Positions 36,378 through 45,779 of a DNA stretch of 64,000 nucleotides are shown here, in pieces. This DNA is from Lacihabitans soyangensis. GTDB taxonomy: Bacteria; Bacteroidota; Bacteroidia; Cytophagales; Spirosomataceae. A model generated the notes under the pieces. That model was not told the origin of the DNA. It saw only the letters and a program-made list of their open reading frames with translations, and did no database searches. The position numbers and the translations under genes were made by a program. Each line of letters begins with the position of its first letter. Position 1 is the first letter of the stretch. The stretch lies in contig NZ_RJUF01000017.1 of assembly GCF_024343775.1 (NCBI RefSeq), forward strand, positions 1-64,000, read 5' to 3'.

Positions 36378-36884
36378 CTAGATTTTCATCACAAGGTTTT
36401 TTCTTGCAGAATTCAAGAATAACATTTCATGAAAACTCCTGGAAGTAGTAGGTTCTGGCCATTTACTTTTTGTTGCCATTGATCCTGTGTTGACATCAAA
36501 ACCTTTTCTTTTTTTCAGAATTCTTGCTTTGATATCGGATACTCCATGGTGGATTAGTCCCAATTTGCGAGCGGCTTCACGTGACAAATCGATTACTCGT
36601 TCTCCGACAAAGGGCCCGCGGTCATTTACTTTTACTATTACTTTTCTTCCGTTTCTAGGATTTTCTATTTCTATTAATGTACCAAAAGGCAATGTGCGAT
36701 GTGCACAAGTATAATAGCGATTGCTGAAAACGTCTCCGTTTGCAGTTGTTTTGCCATTAAATTCTTTGCCATAAAACGATGCTAAGCCTTCAAACGATTT
36801 TTTATATTCTAATCCTTGTGAAAATGAAGGCACAAAACCTAAAGCAGAAAAAAGTATTATAAAAAGTGTTTTTGTAAAATTCAT
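36378..36884 (-). CDS. RlpA-like septal/cell-wall protein (double-psi beta-barrel)
   Basis: The 168-residue product starts at ATG 36884 with a signal peptide (MNFTKTLFIILFSALGFVPS). The RlpA double-psi domain follows: GLASFYGKEFNGKTTANGDV near 33-52, AHRTLPFGTLIEIENPRNGR near 63-82 and VKVNDRGPFVGERVIDLSRE near 85-104. This domain occurs in lytic transglycosylases that cut denuded peptidoglycan. The Asp in NDRGPF is the expected catalytic region. The C-terminal tail of about 40 residues is basic and has no SPOR domain, so it is shorter than E. coli RlpA. A GTG two codons upstream is possible. It is exported and appears monocistronic. Confidence 0.88.
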   Translation of the reverse strand: MNFTKTLFIILFSALGFVPSFSQGLEYKKSFEGLASFYGKEFNGKTTANGDVFSNRYYTCAHRTLPFGTLIEIENPRNGRKVIVKVNDRGPFVGERVIDLSREAARKLGLIHHGVSDIKARILKKRKGFDVNTGSMATKSKWPEPTTSRSFHEMLFLNSARKNLVMKI

Positions 36885-36890
36885 ACGCAC

Positions 36891-37220
36891 TTAATTTTTA
36901 TGCAAAGCAAACGGATTATGTTTTTCAGAAGTGTTAATGATAATAGAAAAAACGATTGTTTCTTGAAATAGTACAACGTTTACTTCTAAAAGCATAATTA
37001 TTTAAAATAGAATTGTGCTGATTTTGAGGTAGTTGACTATTTTTTTCTTCTAAATTTTCGAAAGGTTTATATCGGAGATGTCGCTCTATATGTTATTGTT
37101 ACACTTTAAAAATAGGCTTAAAATTTGATGATTTTTTACTCATTTATTTGGTTAAAATTTGATAGGTCATTAATCTTACTTTGAGAAAAGTGGTGTAAGT
37201 TTTTTCTGAAATTACAGATT
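36891..37220. other. AT-rich intergenic gap
   Basis: A 330-bp gap between the RlpA-like start and the AraC-type stop, both on the - strand. I see no gene, clear terminator or full promoter match in it. Confidence 0.5.
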
Positions 37221-38099
37221 TTAATTTGTGGAAACTGAATTGTTCTGGTTTTTTCTAAAAGCTTTGGGGTTTTGTTTTGTAAGCTTCAAAAACTGCCTAT
37301 TGAAATTCGATAAATTATTGAATCCCGACTCATAACAAATTTCTAAAACATTCATTTCAGTTTCTCTCAAAAGTTTACACGCGTGATTGATTCTGACTTG
37401 CATAAGGTACTCAACAAATGTCTTTTGCGTGCGGGCTTTAAAATATCTGCAAAAGGCCGCTTTGGTTAAATTTACTTTTTGGGCCAAGTCCTCCACCGAC
37501 ACCGGTTCTTTGAAGTTTTTCAAAATTTGGTCAAAAATAATGCTCATTCTTTCTGAGTCTTTTCTGCCTATTCCTTCCATTCCTATTTCTGAAAGAGTTT
37601 GTTGCTCTTTACTTTCAGCCATCAATTGCAATATTTCAAAAAGGCTCAGGAACTTTTCTAAACTAGTTTTATGGATATTTTCTTTAATTACTCGGTATAT
37701 CTGTTCTTTCGTATTGCCATAAAACTCCAGCCCAAATTTTGCTTTTTCTAACAACAACTTCACAGGGGTCATTTCTACCAAATCAAAGAAAGATTCACCA
37801 AAACTATCTAATCGAAATTGTATAACTATAGAAGCGGGACGCTGAATTGCCTCATTAGTATAAAACATTTCATCTGCACGTAACCAGTGAGGTAGTTTGC
37901 TGCCTATCAATATTAAATCACCCTCTTTGTATTCAGAGGTATGGTTTCCAATTACTTTTTTCCCAAAACCACCATCACATAGGACGATTTCGAATTCTTC
38001 ATGATAATGCCAAGGCGTTTCGAAAAATGGAGATTCGTATCGCTCATATATAAAAGAAAGATTTTTGCTGAGCGGCAGTCTCTGAAGTATGGGTTCCAT
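37221..38099 (-). CDS. AraC-family transcriptional regulator
   Basis: The 292-residue protein has an N-terminal cupin-like sensor (about 20-110, with PFFETPWHYHEEFEIVLC and GDLILIGSKLPHWL). A C-terminal double helix-turn-helix DNA-binding domain follows (about 190-285, with VEDLAQKVNLTKAAFCRYFK and ILEICYESGFNNLSNFNRQF-like wording). It is divergently placed to the SDR gene, with a 115-bp shared promoter region. It is therefore the likely local regulator of the catabolic genes to its right. The inducer is unknown; a sugar is the usual ligand type for this layout. Confidence 0.9.
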   Translation of the reverse strand: MEPILQRLPLSKNLSFIYERYESPFFETPWHYHEEFEIVLCDGGFGKKVIGNHTSEYKEGDLILIGSKLPHWLRADEMFYTNEAIQRPASIVIQFRLDSFGESFFDLVEMTPVKLLLEKAKFGLEFYGNTKEQIYRVIKENIHKTSLEKFLSLFEILQLMAESKEQQTLSEIGMEGIGRKDSERMSIIFDQILKNFKEPVSVEDLAQKVNLTKAAFCRYFKARTQKTFVEYLMQVRINHACKLLRETEMNVLEICYESGFNNLSNFNRQFLKLTKQNPKAFRKNQNNSVSTN

Positions 38100-38214
38100 T
38101 AAACATCAATATAGTATTGGTTGAACAATAAATATAGGTGGAAATTTAAATTTTAGCTATATATTTTTGTATATTATTGATATATTTTCAATAAATGGTG
38201 TAAATTTTTACTTT

Positions 38215-38994
38215 ATGCTCGAAGACAAAAATATTGTTATCATTGGAGGAACTACAGGTTTGGGGTTTTCGGCTGCAAAGGCATTTGTAAAAAACGGTGC
38301 AAATGTGGTTGTTGTTGGCAGAAATCCTGAAAGTTGTATATCTGCGGAGTTGGCTTTGGGAGAAAATGCCAAAGCACTAAAAGGAGATGCCACCAATCCT
38401 GCCACAGCCATAAATGCCATAGAAATGTGCATTTCTGAATTCGGTGATTTTGATGGTTTGTATCATGTTGCTGGTGGAAGTGGTCGCAAATATGGCGATG
38501 GCCCTTTGCATGAGTTGACCTTAGAAGGCTGGCAAAAAACCTTTGATTTGAATCTCACGAGTTTGATGCTTTCCAATCAAGCTGCTGTGAGGAAATTTCT
38601 TGAACTCGGAAAATCTGGTAGCATTTTGAATATGAGTTCGGTTTTGAGCTTTTCGCCTTCGCCGCAGTATTTTGTTACACATGCCTATGCCGCAGCAAAA
38701 TCAGCCGTGACAGGATTTACAAAAGCCTTGGCTGCTTATTATGCCAAAGACAATATCAGAATAAATATTTTGGCTCCAGCTTTGGTCGAAACACCCATGT
38801 CGGCAAGAGCTAGTACCGATGAAAAAATCATGAATTTTGTAAAAACCAAACAGCCATTAGATGGTGGAAGAAACGGGAAGCCCGAGGATTTAGACGGTGC
38901 GGCGGTATATTTTATGTCGGATTCTTCGAAGTTTACTACTGGACAAACACTCTATGTAGATGGGGGATGGGAGGTTTCGGAAGGTCAGTATTGA
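38215..38994 (+). CDS. Short-chain dehydrogenase/reductase
   Basis: From ATG 38215 the product has 259 residues. It has the classical SDR marks NIVIIGGTTGLGFSAAKAF near 6-24, YHVAGGSGR near 82, NMSSVLSF near 138-145, the catalytic YAAAKSAVTGF near 158-168 and a C-terminal GQTLYVDGGWEVS. It should be an NAD(P)-dependent alcohol/sugar dehydrogenase. An in-frame TTG at 38167 would add 16 hydrophobic residues with no family match, so ATG is preferred. It is the first gene to the right of the AraC regulator. The gap after it is 139 bp and contains direct repeats of gctaatagc. Confidence 0.9.
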   Translation: MLEDKNIVIIGGTTGLGFSAAKAFVKNGANVVVVGRNPESCISAELALGENAKALKGDATNPATAINAIEMCISEFGDFDGLYHVAGGSGRKYGDGPLHELTLEGWQKTFDLNLTSLMLSNQAAVRKFLELGKSGSILNMSSVLSFSPSPQYFVTHAYAAAKSAVTGFTKALAAYYAKDNIRINILAPALVETPMSARASTDEKIMNFVKTKQPLDGGRNGKPEDLDGAAVYFMSDSSKFTTGQTLYVDGGWEVSEGQY

Positions 38995-39133
38995 AATTAG
39001 TTATTGGATAATTGGTTACTGGTTTATTAGTTAATTATTAATATGTTATTGTCGAGTTTTTATAGTGGCAGGTATTTTAAATTTTGTCAAAAAAGAGGCT
39101 AATAGCTATTTGCTAATAGCCAAAAGCTAAAAA

Positions 39134-40039
39134 ATGAAAGTAGCAATAGGAATAGACTTAGGGGGAACAAACGTGAAGGGTATTTTACTCAACGAAAAGG
39201 GTGAAGTACTTTATAAACACTATATTCCTACCAGTGATGAGGGGGATGAAAAGTGGAAAGAGAACGTTTTAGAAATGGTAAACCATTTGAAAGAGAAAAG
39301 CCATAATCAAGTGGAAATCATTGGTTTGTCGGCTCCTGGCTTAGCAAATTCCGACAATTCTTGCATCGCTCATTTGCCAAATCGTCTTTTTGGATTAGAG
39401 AATTTTGTGTGGGCAGATTATTTTGAAATTCAAACTTTTGTTTTAAACGACGCTCATGCCGCATTGATGGCCGAAGCTAAGTTTGGAGCTGTGAAAGGTT
39501 ATAAAAATGCGATTTTGCTCACTTTAGGAACAGGCGTGGGTGGTGGAATTTTGATAAATGGAGAATTGTACCAAGGCCTAAGTCATATGGCGGGACATTT
39601 GGGGCATATTTCAATCAATACCTCCGACGATGAGCGAAGTATTTTGGGAATTCCAGGCAGTTTAGAATATGCCTTGGGAAATTATTCTATCGAAAAACGC
39701 TCTATGGGGAAATTTAAATCTACCCATGAATTGTTAAAAGCCTATAACGAAAAAGACAGTTTTGCTACATGGCTTTGGCTGGATTCACTCCGTAAATTGT
39801 CCATTACCATAGCATCTTTAATTAATATTTTTTCACCTGAAATCATCGTTTTGAGTGGAGGAATAACCCTGGCCGGCAATTTACTTTTTGAGCCCTTACA
39901 AACTTTTATTGACCTCTATGAATTTAGACCAAAAGGTAAAACAACAAAAATAGATAAGGCCCATTTTGATGATCTCTCGGGAGCCATTGGAGCGGCGGCT
40001 TTTGCATTGGGGAAAATTAATAAACACATAGGCACATAG
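39134..40039 (+). CDS. ROK-family protein (sugar kinase-like)
   Basis: The 301-residue protein begins VAIGIDLGGTNVKGILLNEK, the phosphate-binding motif of ASKHA kinases. It then has LSAPGLAN near 65, LNDAHAALMAEAKFG near 100-114 and LTLGTGVGGGILINGELYQG near 124-143. The Cys-rich zinc motif usual in ROK proteins (CxCGxxGCxE) is absent. The matching region reads GHISINTSDDERSILGIPGS without any Cys, so it belongs to a zinc-less branch. A glucokinase or N-acetyl-hexosamine kinase activity is plausible but not proven. It sits between the SDR and SIS genes, with hairpin repeats just after its stop. Confidence 0.88.
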   Translation: MKVAIGIDLGGTNVKGILLNEKGEVLYKHYIPTSDEGDEKWKENVLEMVNHLKEKSHNQVEIIGLSAPGLANSDNSCIAHLPNRLFGLENFVWADYFEIQTFVLNDAHAALMAEAKFGAVKGYKNAILLTLGTGVGGGILINGELYQGLSHMAGHLGHISINTSDDERSILGIPGSLEYALGNYSIEKRSMGKFKSTHELLKAYNEKDSFATWLWLDSLRKLSITIASLINIFSPEIIVLSGGITLAGNLLFEPLQTFIDLYEFRPKGKTTKIDKAHFDDLSGAIGAAAFALGKINKHIGT

Positions 40040-40196
40040 AGCACATTAGAAAATTACAAAAAAGCTATGATGTCTATGTGTTTAAAGAAAAAATACGAAC
40101 CAATGAAAAAAAACTATGCCAGCTATGTGCCTATGTGTTTTAAAAAAATACGAGTCAATAGAAAAAACTATGCTAACTATGTACCTATGTGTTTTT
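40022..40196. repeat. Hairpin-forming repeats, relatives of the 2393-2925 array
   Basis: The segment opens with aaacacatag overlapping the end of the ROK gene and has three ctatgtgttt ends, at about 40075, 40130 and 40186. It lies between the ROK and SIS genes, where it could act as a processing or attenuation signal. Confidence 0.75.
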
Positions 40197-40210
40197 TAAA
40201 AAAATAAAAT

Positions 40211-41017
40211 ATGACCTATATAAAACAATATTTAGAAAAATGCCAGCAAATGATTGAAACGGTAGCTGCTCAAGAAAAACAGATTATTGAAGTGGCTAGA
40301 ATCTTTGCTGATTCTATTTTGGCAGGAAGAATGGTGCATGTATTTGGAAGCGGACACAGCCGCATAATTGTGGAAGAAATGTGGCCAAGATATGGCTCAT
40401 TCCCTGGGTTTAATCCTATTGTGGAGCTCTCGCTCACATTTCATAATTTGGTTGTGGGTGCGAATGGACAAAGACAAGCTATGTTTTTAGAAAATGTTTC
40501 AGGTTTGGCAGAACAAATTATCAGAAATTTTGATGTAAGTGAACAAGACTCAGCTTTGATTATTTCTTCTTCTGGCTGCAATGTGGTGCCTATAGAAATG
40601 GCTGAGATTTTTAAATCTAAAGGTTTGAAAGTAGTGGGATTGAATACCAAACTGCATTCTGAAGCCAGTACATCAAAACGAAAAGATGGTAAAAAATTAA
40701 AGGATTTTTGTGATGTGGTTTTAGATTCGGGAGCACCATTGGGCGATGCCATGATAAAAATTGAGAACCTAGAAACACCGGTGGCACCTGGTTCTACGGT
40801 GGGTTCTTGTATGCTCATCAATTCTATCAAAGCTGAAATAGCTAATCTTTTAACTAAGGCTGGCCGTCCCCCAAAAGTATTGACCGCCGGAGCTGTTGTT
40901 GGAGCAGAAAAAGCAGCTGAACTATTCCAAAGTGCTTATGATGAACATGCCCACCGCTTATCGAAAATGTATAAATCTGTGGGTATAGAAAGTTACGTAT
41001 CAAAAGAGGATGTTTAG
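40211..41017 (+). CDS. SIS-domain sugar-phosphate binding/isomerase protein (UPF0309-like)
   Basis: The 268-residue protein has one SIS domain: VHVFGSGHSRIIVEEMWPRYG near 44-64, then DSALIISSSGCNVVPIEMAE near 116-135 and GLKVVGLNTK near 141-150. C-terminal GAPLGDAMIKIENLETPVAP is typical of the UPF0309 group. SIS domains bind phosphosugars, and the family is related to N-acetylmuramate-6-phosphate etherase and GlmS-type isomerases. The next gene starts 20 bp downstream on the same strand. With the ROK kinase before it, a role in aminosugar phosphate metabolism is an inference. Confidence 0.85.
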   Translation: MTYIKQYLEKCQQMIETVAAQEKQIIEVARIFADSILAGRMVHVFGSGHSRIIVEEMWPRYGSFPGFNPIVELSLTFHNLVVGANGQRQAMFLENVSGLAEQIIRNFDVSEQDSALIISSSGCNVVPIEMAEIFKSKGLKVVGLNTKLHSEASTSKRKDGKKLKDFCDVVLDSGAPLGDAMIKIENLETPVAPGSTVGSCMLINSIKAEIANLLTKAGRPPKVLTAGAVVGAEKAAELFQSAYDEHAHRLSKMYKSVGIESYVSKEDV

Positions 41018-41037
41018 CTTTTAAAACTATTTAGACT

Positions 41038-41889
41038 ATGAAAAGAAGAGAATTTGTATCGAAAATGTCAGCTTTAGGCTTGGCCATGCCTTTGCATTCC
41101 TCTTTCATGGATTTGTTTAAACTTAAAAAATTGGGTGCTTGTGATTGGTCTTTAGGTAAAAGCTCCGACCCAATGGCTTTTGAGGTGGCCCAAGCTATTG
41201 GCCTTGCTGGAGTTCAAGTTAATATGGGTAATGTATCCAACAACCTTCATTTAAGACAAAAAGCGGTTCAAGAAATTTTTCTAAAAAAATCAAAAGAAAC
41301 CAAGGTGAAAATCACCAGCTTGGCCATTGGAGAGCTTAATAATATTCCTTATAAATCAGATGATAGAACCACCGCTTGGGTAGCAGACAGCATTGGAGTT
41401 GCTAAAAACCTCGGGGTTGAGGTAGTATTATTGGCATTTTTCTCTAAAAACGATTTAAGAAATGACCCCATAGGTATTCAAAATGTAATTTCCAAGCTCA
41501 AAGAAATTGCCCCAGATGCCGAAAAAAATGGCATTACGCTTGGAATAGAATCCTATTTAACCGCAGAGGAGCATCTAGATATCATGGAAAAAGTGGCTTC
41601 AAAGGCCATAAAGGTGTATTATGATTTTAGAAATGCCAAAGACGCTGGGAATGATATTTTTCATGAAATTAAGCTTTTGGGCAATGACAACATTTGTGAG
41701 ATTCACCTCAAAGAAAATGGGAAGTTTTTGGGTACTGGAGATATTGATTGGCAAAAAGTAAGCGATGCTTTGGAAGATATAGGGTATTCGAAACGCAAAT
41801 GGCAGCAGCTGGAATGGTCGCTGCCCGATAAATATGATTATGTATTGGGTCATCAAAAAAATCTTGCTTTCATTAAAACCTTAAATTAG
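41038..41889 (+). CDS. Sugar phosphate isomerase/epimerase-like TIM barrel, exported
   Basis: The 283-residue protein begins with a Tat-like signal (MKRREFVSKMSALGLAMPL), then an AP-endonuclease-2/xylose-isomerase-like TIM barrel. Residue marks are ACDWSLGKSS near 34-43, TLGIESYLTAEEHLDIM near 165-181, YYDFRNAKDAGND near 193-205 and ICEIHLKENGKFLGTGDID near 217-235. Such proteins isomerise or epimerise keto sugars with a divalent metal. A second protein of the same superfamily is encoded at 46767-47681. It precedes the PVC-type dehydrogenase gene by 6 bp, a pairing common in Bacteroidota gene sets for uncommon glycosides. Confidence 0.85.
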   Translation: MKRREFVSKMSALGLAMPLHSSFMDLFKLKKLGACDWSLGKSSDPMAFEVAQAIGLAGVQVNMGNVSNNLHLRQKAVQEIFLKKSKETKVKITSLAIGELNNIPYKSDDRTTAWVADSIGVAKNLGVEVVLLAFFSKNDLRNDPIGIQNVISKLKEIAPDAEKNGITLGIESYLTAEEHLDIMEKVASKAIKVYYDFRNAKDAGNDIFHEIKLLGNDNICEIHLKENGKFLGTGDIDWQKVSDALEDIGYSKRKWQQLEWSLPDKYDYVLGHQKNLAFIKTLN

Positions 41890-41895
41890 ATTTTC

Positions 41896-44754
41896 ATGAT
41901 AAAAAAAGCTTTTGGAGTTGCCTTATTTCTTGTTAGTGGTTTGTTTTTTGCCTTTACTGTCAATCCAAACTTGGCTTTGGAAGAAGAACCATTGAAGTTT
42001 TATCTGCCTGACGACTTGAAAATTGAACTCTGGGCAGAGTCTTCCATGCTTTATAACCCTACCAATATGGATACAGATATCAAAGGTAGAATTTGGGTGA
42101 CCGAAGGGGTGAATTATAGAAACTTTAATAATGATTCTTCTGCTTTCTATCATCATGAAAAAGGTGATAGAATAGTAATACTGACCGATACCGACCAAGA
42201 TGGCAAAGCCGATAAATCACAAGTTTTTGTGCAAGACAAAGATTTGGTGGCTCCTCTAGGAATTGCGGTTTTTGGTAAAGATATCATCGTTTCTTGTGCT
42301 CCCTATTTGATAAAATATACAGACGAGAATGGCGATGACATACCTGACTCAAAAGAAATTATCTTGAAAGGCTTCGGAGGATTTAACCACGACCATTCGC
42401 TACATTCGGTGGTGGCTGGTCCTGATGGAAAGTGGCATTTTAGTGTGGGAAATGCCGGGCCGCATGTGGTTACGGATAAAAGCGGCTTTACGCTTCGTTC
42501 AGGAAGCATTTATACTGGAGGCTCTCCTTATAACGAAAAAAACCAAGGAAATATGGTCAGTGATGATGGCAAAACTTGGGTGGGAGGATTGCAAATGCGT
42601 ATCAATCCTGACATGAGAGGACTGAAAGTACGGGCACATAATTTTAGGAATTCTTATGAGACCTATATAGATGGCCATGGCGAAATGTGGCAAAATGACA
42701 ACGATGACCAAGTGGTAACCTGCCGAGTTTCGTGGCTAGCCGAAGGCGGAGATGCGGGTTTTTTTAGTAAAGATGGCAGAAGGTATTGGAACGCCGACCA
42801 AAGGCCTGGCCAAAATATGTTTACGGCTCATTGGCACCAAGAAGATCCTGCGGTTATGCCCGCTGGCGATAATTCAGGGGCTGGTTCGCCTACTGGAATG
42901 CTACGAATTGAAGGCAATAGTTTAGGCCAAAAATACCAAGGAATGGTGCTAAGTGCCGATGCAGGCCGGAATGTGCTTTTTGGATATATGCCAAAAATTA
43001 AGAACTCTTTTTATGATTTAAAAAACAAGAAACAGGTTTTTGTTTCATCCAGTTTCACAGATGACCCTGCCTACCAATGGAATAATTCCAATTTTCAAAA
43101 TGACCTTTCCAAATGGTTTAGGCCTTCTGACTTAATGATAGGCACCGATGGAGCACTTTATATCGCCGATTGGTACGATGCTGTGGTGGGTGGCCATAGA
43201 ATTCAAGATCAAAAAGCATACGGTAGGATCTATAGAATTAGTCCAAAAAATAGCAAACTGAATACTCCGATTTTAGACTTGAGTACAGCCAAAGGCCAAA
43301 TTGAGTGTTTTAAAAATCCTGCGATACATGTTAAATATCAAGCCTATTTAAAATTAAAACAAAACCCAGAGGCAAATCTTGAAGCGGTTTTGAAATTATT
43401 ACAAGATACCAATCCATTCATAAAATCTCGTGCTATTTGGCTTTTAGCCACAATGGGTGCCAAAGGGGAATCAAAAACCATTGAGTTACTAAAAACTGGG
43501 AATGAACAAGAAAAGGTGGTGGCTCTGCGTGCTTTGCGTCAAAACATGAATGAGGAGAAATTATTTAAATTTTTACAAAATTTGACTAAAGATCCTTCGG
43601 CATTTGTTCGAAGAGAAGCTATTTTGGCCTTACAACCTTTTTCTTATGAAAAATCTAAATCTACTTTTAAGCAATTTGCAGATACTAGTCCTATAAATGA
43701 TTCATTTTATACCAATGCTTTGGCCTTTGTTTTCGCAGGAAAAGAGAATGATTTTTTTAAGGAAAATAGCCTTTGGTTCAACAAGCATTTTGATTTGGCA
43801 TTTGCCATGTATCCATCATCAGCATTAAATTACTTTGAAAAGATAGCCCTAATAAGCAATGAGTTATTCGAAAAAAGAAAAAGGGCAATCACAGCCATTG
43901 GTTTTATAAAATCAAAGGAAGCTGTAGGTTCCATGTTGAAATTGGCAGAATCTAAAGACAAGAGACTTGCAGATATGGCAAAATATTGGCTTTCGTTCAG
44001 AAGCACCAATGATTGGTTCGATTTGCACAACTGGAATAGTATTTCGGACGAAATTCAATTGCAAAAAGTACTCAGCAGACTTTTGGGGCGAAAAGAAATA
44101 GTATTGAATGGAAATATTGCATTTGGTGACAGAAGGAATGCAGCCATAGAAATGCTTAAATCTACCCAAGGTAGTCAAATGTTGCTGGAAATGATTCAAA
44201 ACCAAACACTTAGTGAGGATTTAATGGAATATGTAGGACCTTTGTTAAGCAACCACTCGGAATCTACCATAAAATATCAAGCAAAAAACCTGATAAATAC
44301 TTTTGAAAACTCCTACAATTCAGAACTCGTAACAAAAACCAAAGGGAATATCGAAAACGGTAAAAAGGTTTTTGAATCCAATTGTTCTTCTTGTCATAAA
44401 ATAGGGAATTCAGGTAAAGAAATTGGCCCTGAATTGACTAAGATAGGTTCGAAATTAGAAAAAAAAGGACTTTATGAGGCCTTGGTGTATCCTTCAGCAT
44501 CTTTGGTTTTTGGATATGAAACCTATTCCATCGACACTAAAAATGGCAATACTTATTTTGGATTCTTAATAGCTGAAAATGACAAACTTTTGACCGTAAA
44601 AGACCTTTCGGGAAAGATAATTACCATTCAGCAAAAAGAAATTAAAAGCAAAGCCAAACAAAAGAAAAGTGTGATGCCAACGGCCTATTCGTTGGCTATA
44701 AATGAAACAGAATTGACAGATTTAATTGAATATCTAACAAAACAGAACCAATAA
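41896..44754 (+). CDS. PVC-type membrane-bound dehydrogenase with HEAT region and C-terminal haem domain
   Basis: The 952-residue protein has a signal peptide (about 1-25), then a beta-propeller dehydrogenase-like domain to about residue 450 (LWAESSMLYNPTNMDTDIKG, GGFNHDHSLHSVVAGPDGKW, ADWYDAVVGGHRIQ). A HEAT-like helical repeat region follows near 460-800. The c-type cytochrome domain at about 815-952 has CSSCHKIG with haem Cys830, Cys833 and His834. The family (TIGR02604/TIGR02603-like) oxidises unknown, probably sugar, substrates in the periplasm and passes electrons to haem. Stop and next start overlap by one base (TAATG). Confidence 0.88.
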   Translation: MIKKAFGVALFLVSGLFFAFTVNPNLALEEEPLKFYLPDDLKIELWAESSMLYNPTNMDTDIKGRIWVTEGVNYRNFNNDSSAFYHHEKGDRIVILTDTDQDGKADKSQVFVQDKDLVAPLGIAVFGKDIIVSCAPYLIKYTDENGDDIPDSKEIILKGFGGFNHDHSLHSVVAGPDGKWHFSVGNAGPHVVTDKSGFTLRSGSIYTGGSPYNEKNQGNMVSDDGKTWVGGLQMRINPDMRGLKVRAHNFRNSYETYIDGHGEMWQNDNDDQVVTCRVSWLAEGGDAGFFSKDGRRYWNADQRPGQNMFTAHWHQEDPAVMPAGDNSGAGSPTGMLRIEGNSLGQKYQGMVLSADAGRNVLFGYMPKIKNSFYDLKNKKQVFVSSSFTDDPAYQWNNSNFQNDLSKWFRPSDLMIGTDGALYIADWYDAVVGGHRIQDQKAYGRIYRISPKNSKLNTPILDLSTAKGQIECFKNPAIHVKYQAYLKLKQNPEANLEAVLKLLQDTNPFIKSRAIWLLATMGAKGESKTIELLKTGNEQEKVVALRALRQNMNEEKLFKFLQNLTKDPSAFVRREAILALQPFSYEKSKSTFKQFADTSPINDSFYTNALAFVFAGKENDFFKENSLWFNKHFDLAFAMYPSSALNYFEKIALISNELFEKRKRAITAIGFIKSKEAVGSMLKLAESKDKRLADMAKYWLSFRSTNDWFDLHNWNSISDEIQLQKVLSRLLGRKEIVLNGNIAFGDRRNAAIEMLKSTQGSQMLLEMIQNQTLSEDLMEYVGPLLSNHSESTIKYQAKNLINTFENSYNSELVTKTKGNIENGKKVFESNCSSCHKIGNSGKEIGPELTKIGSKLEKKGLYEALVYPSASLVFGYETYSIDTKNGNTYFGFLIAENDKLLTVKDLSGKIITIQQKEIKSKAKQKKSVMPTAYSLAINETELTDLIEYLTKQNQ

Positions 44755-45773
44755 TGCAACCAATACCCATAAAAACAACCATAGTAGGCTCATGGCCATT
44801 TCCAAGTTGGCTAGAATTTGCCTCTCAAAATCTTGATAAATTTGGCCCAGCTGATGTCAACGAAATGATTGAAGATGCAGTGGTAAATGCCATTCACGAT
44901 CAAGTCGCCGGAGGATTGGATGTTATTACCGACGGTGAACAAACGCGGCTAGACTTTAACCTTTCGTTTTATGGTTTCATAAAAGGAATTCAAGCCAATC
45001 ACGAAGAAACTCGTAAATATGGCCCACCTGCACACGACCAAAGAGGAAAACATACGATTGTCGAAAAGCTAAGTGCTCCAAAAGGGCTAGGTGTGCTTGA
45101 AGAATACAATCGACTGAAAAGACTAGCTCCCGAAGGCAAAATATTAAAGGCTTCAATTCCTGGTCCATACACTTTATCAGGTAGAATGTTGCCGGGAGAA
45201 ATTTACAAAGACCGTTGGGAAATTACTGAGGCGTTGATGCCTTTGGTGGCCTTGGAATTAGAAAAATTGGTAGAAGCAGGAGCTCAAGAAATTTGTATTG
45301 ACGAGCCATCAATGTCTTGCTATGCTTACAAAGAAGACACAAAACGATTTGTGGATATTTTTAATCGGACAGTTAAAGGCATAGTTGGTAAAACCAGAAT
45401 CGGCACGCATTTGTGTTTTGGGAATTTCAAAGGTCGTTCGATAGGGAAGAAAACCATTGCACCCATGTTGCCAGATTTCTTGGATATGACTTTTGACGAG
45501 TTACATACCGAAATGTGCGTTTTGAATTTTGCTGAGGTACATCTTTTAGAACGGTTTGCCGAAAAAATGGATGTGGCTGTGGGTGTAATTGATGTAAAAA
45601 GTTATTACATCGAAACGGTAGAAGATGTTAAAGAGCGAATCCAGAAGTGCCTGAAATATGTGCCTGCAGAAAAATTAGCAGTAGCTCCAGATTGCGGACT
45701 GTCACAAACTGCCCGATGGGCATCAAAGTTAAAAATTGAAAGCATGTGTAAAGCTGCGGCAGAATTGCGTTGA
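44754..45773 (+). CDS. MetE C-terminal-like protein (cobalamin-independent methionine synthase family)
   Basis: The 339-residue product covers only the catalytic half of MetE. It has TTIVGSWPFPSWLE near 8-21, GLDVITDGEQTRLDF near 54-68 and SIPGPYTLSGRML near 138-150. The zinc ligands are in IDEPSMSCYAY, GTHLCFGN near 220-227 and APDCGLS near 309-315. The full-length plant/E. coli enzyme has an extra N-terminal domain that is absent here. Short MetE-like proteins may transfer methyl groups from other donors or act in catabolism. Its setting among sugar genes argues against general methionine synthesis, but the reaction is unknown. Confidence 0.85.
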   Translation: MQPIPIKTTIVGSWPFPSWLEFASQNLDKFGPADVNEMIEDAVVNAIHDQVAGGLDVITDGEQTRLDFNLSFYGFIKGIQANHEETRKYGPPAHDQRGKHTIVEKLSAPKGLGVLEEYNRLKRLAPEGKILKASIPGPYTLSGRMLPGEIYKDRWEITEALMPLVALELEKLVEAGAQEICIDEPSMSCYAYKEDTKRFVDIFNRTVKGIVGKTRIGTHLCFGNFKGRSIGKKTIAPMLPDFLDMTFDELHTEMCVLNFAEVHLLERFAEKMDVAVGVIDVKSYYIETVEDVKERIQKCLKYVPAEKLAVAPDCGLSQTARWASKLKIESMCKAAAELR

Positions 45774-45779
45774 AAAATT

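Noticed and set aside
44754-45773. Complete methionine synthase MetE
   Set aside because: Only the C-terminal catalytic half is present and the context is sugar catabolism.
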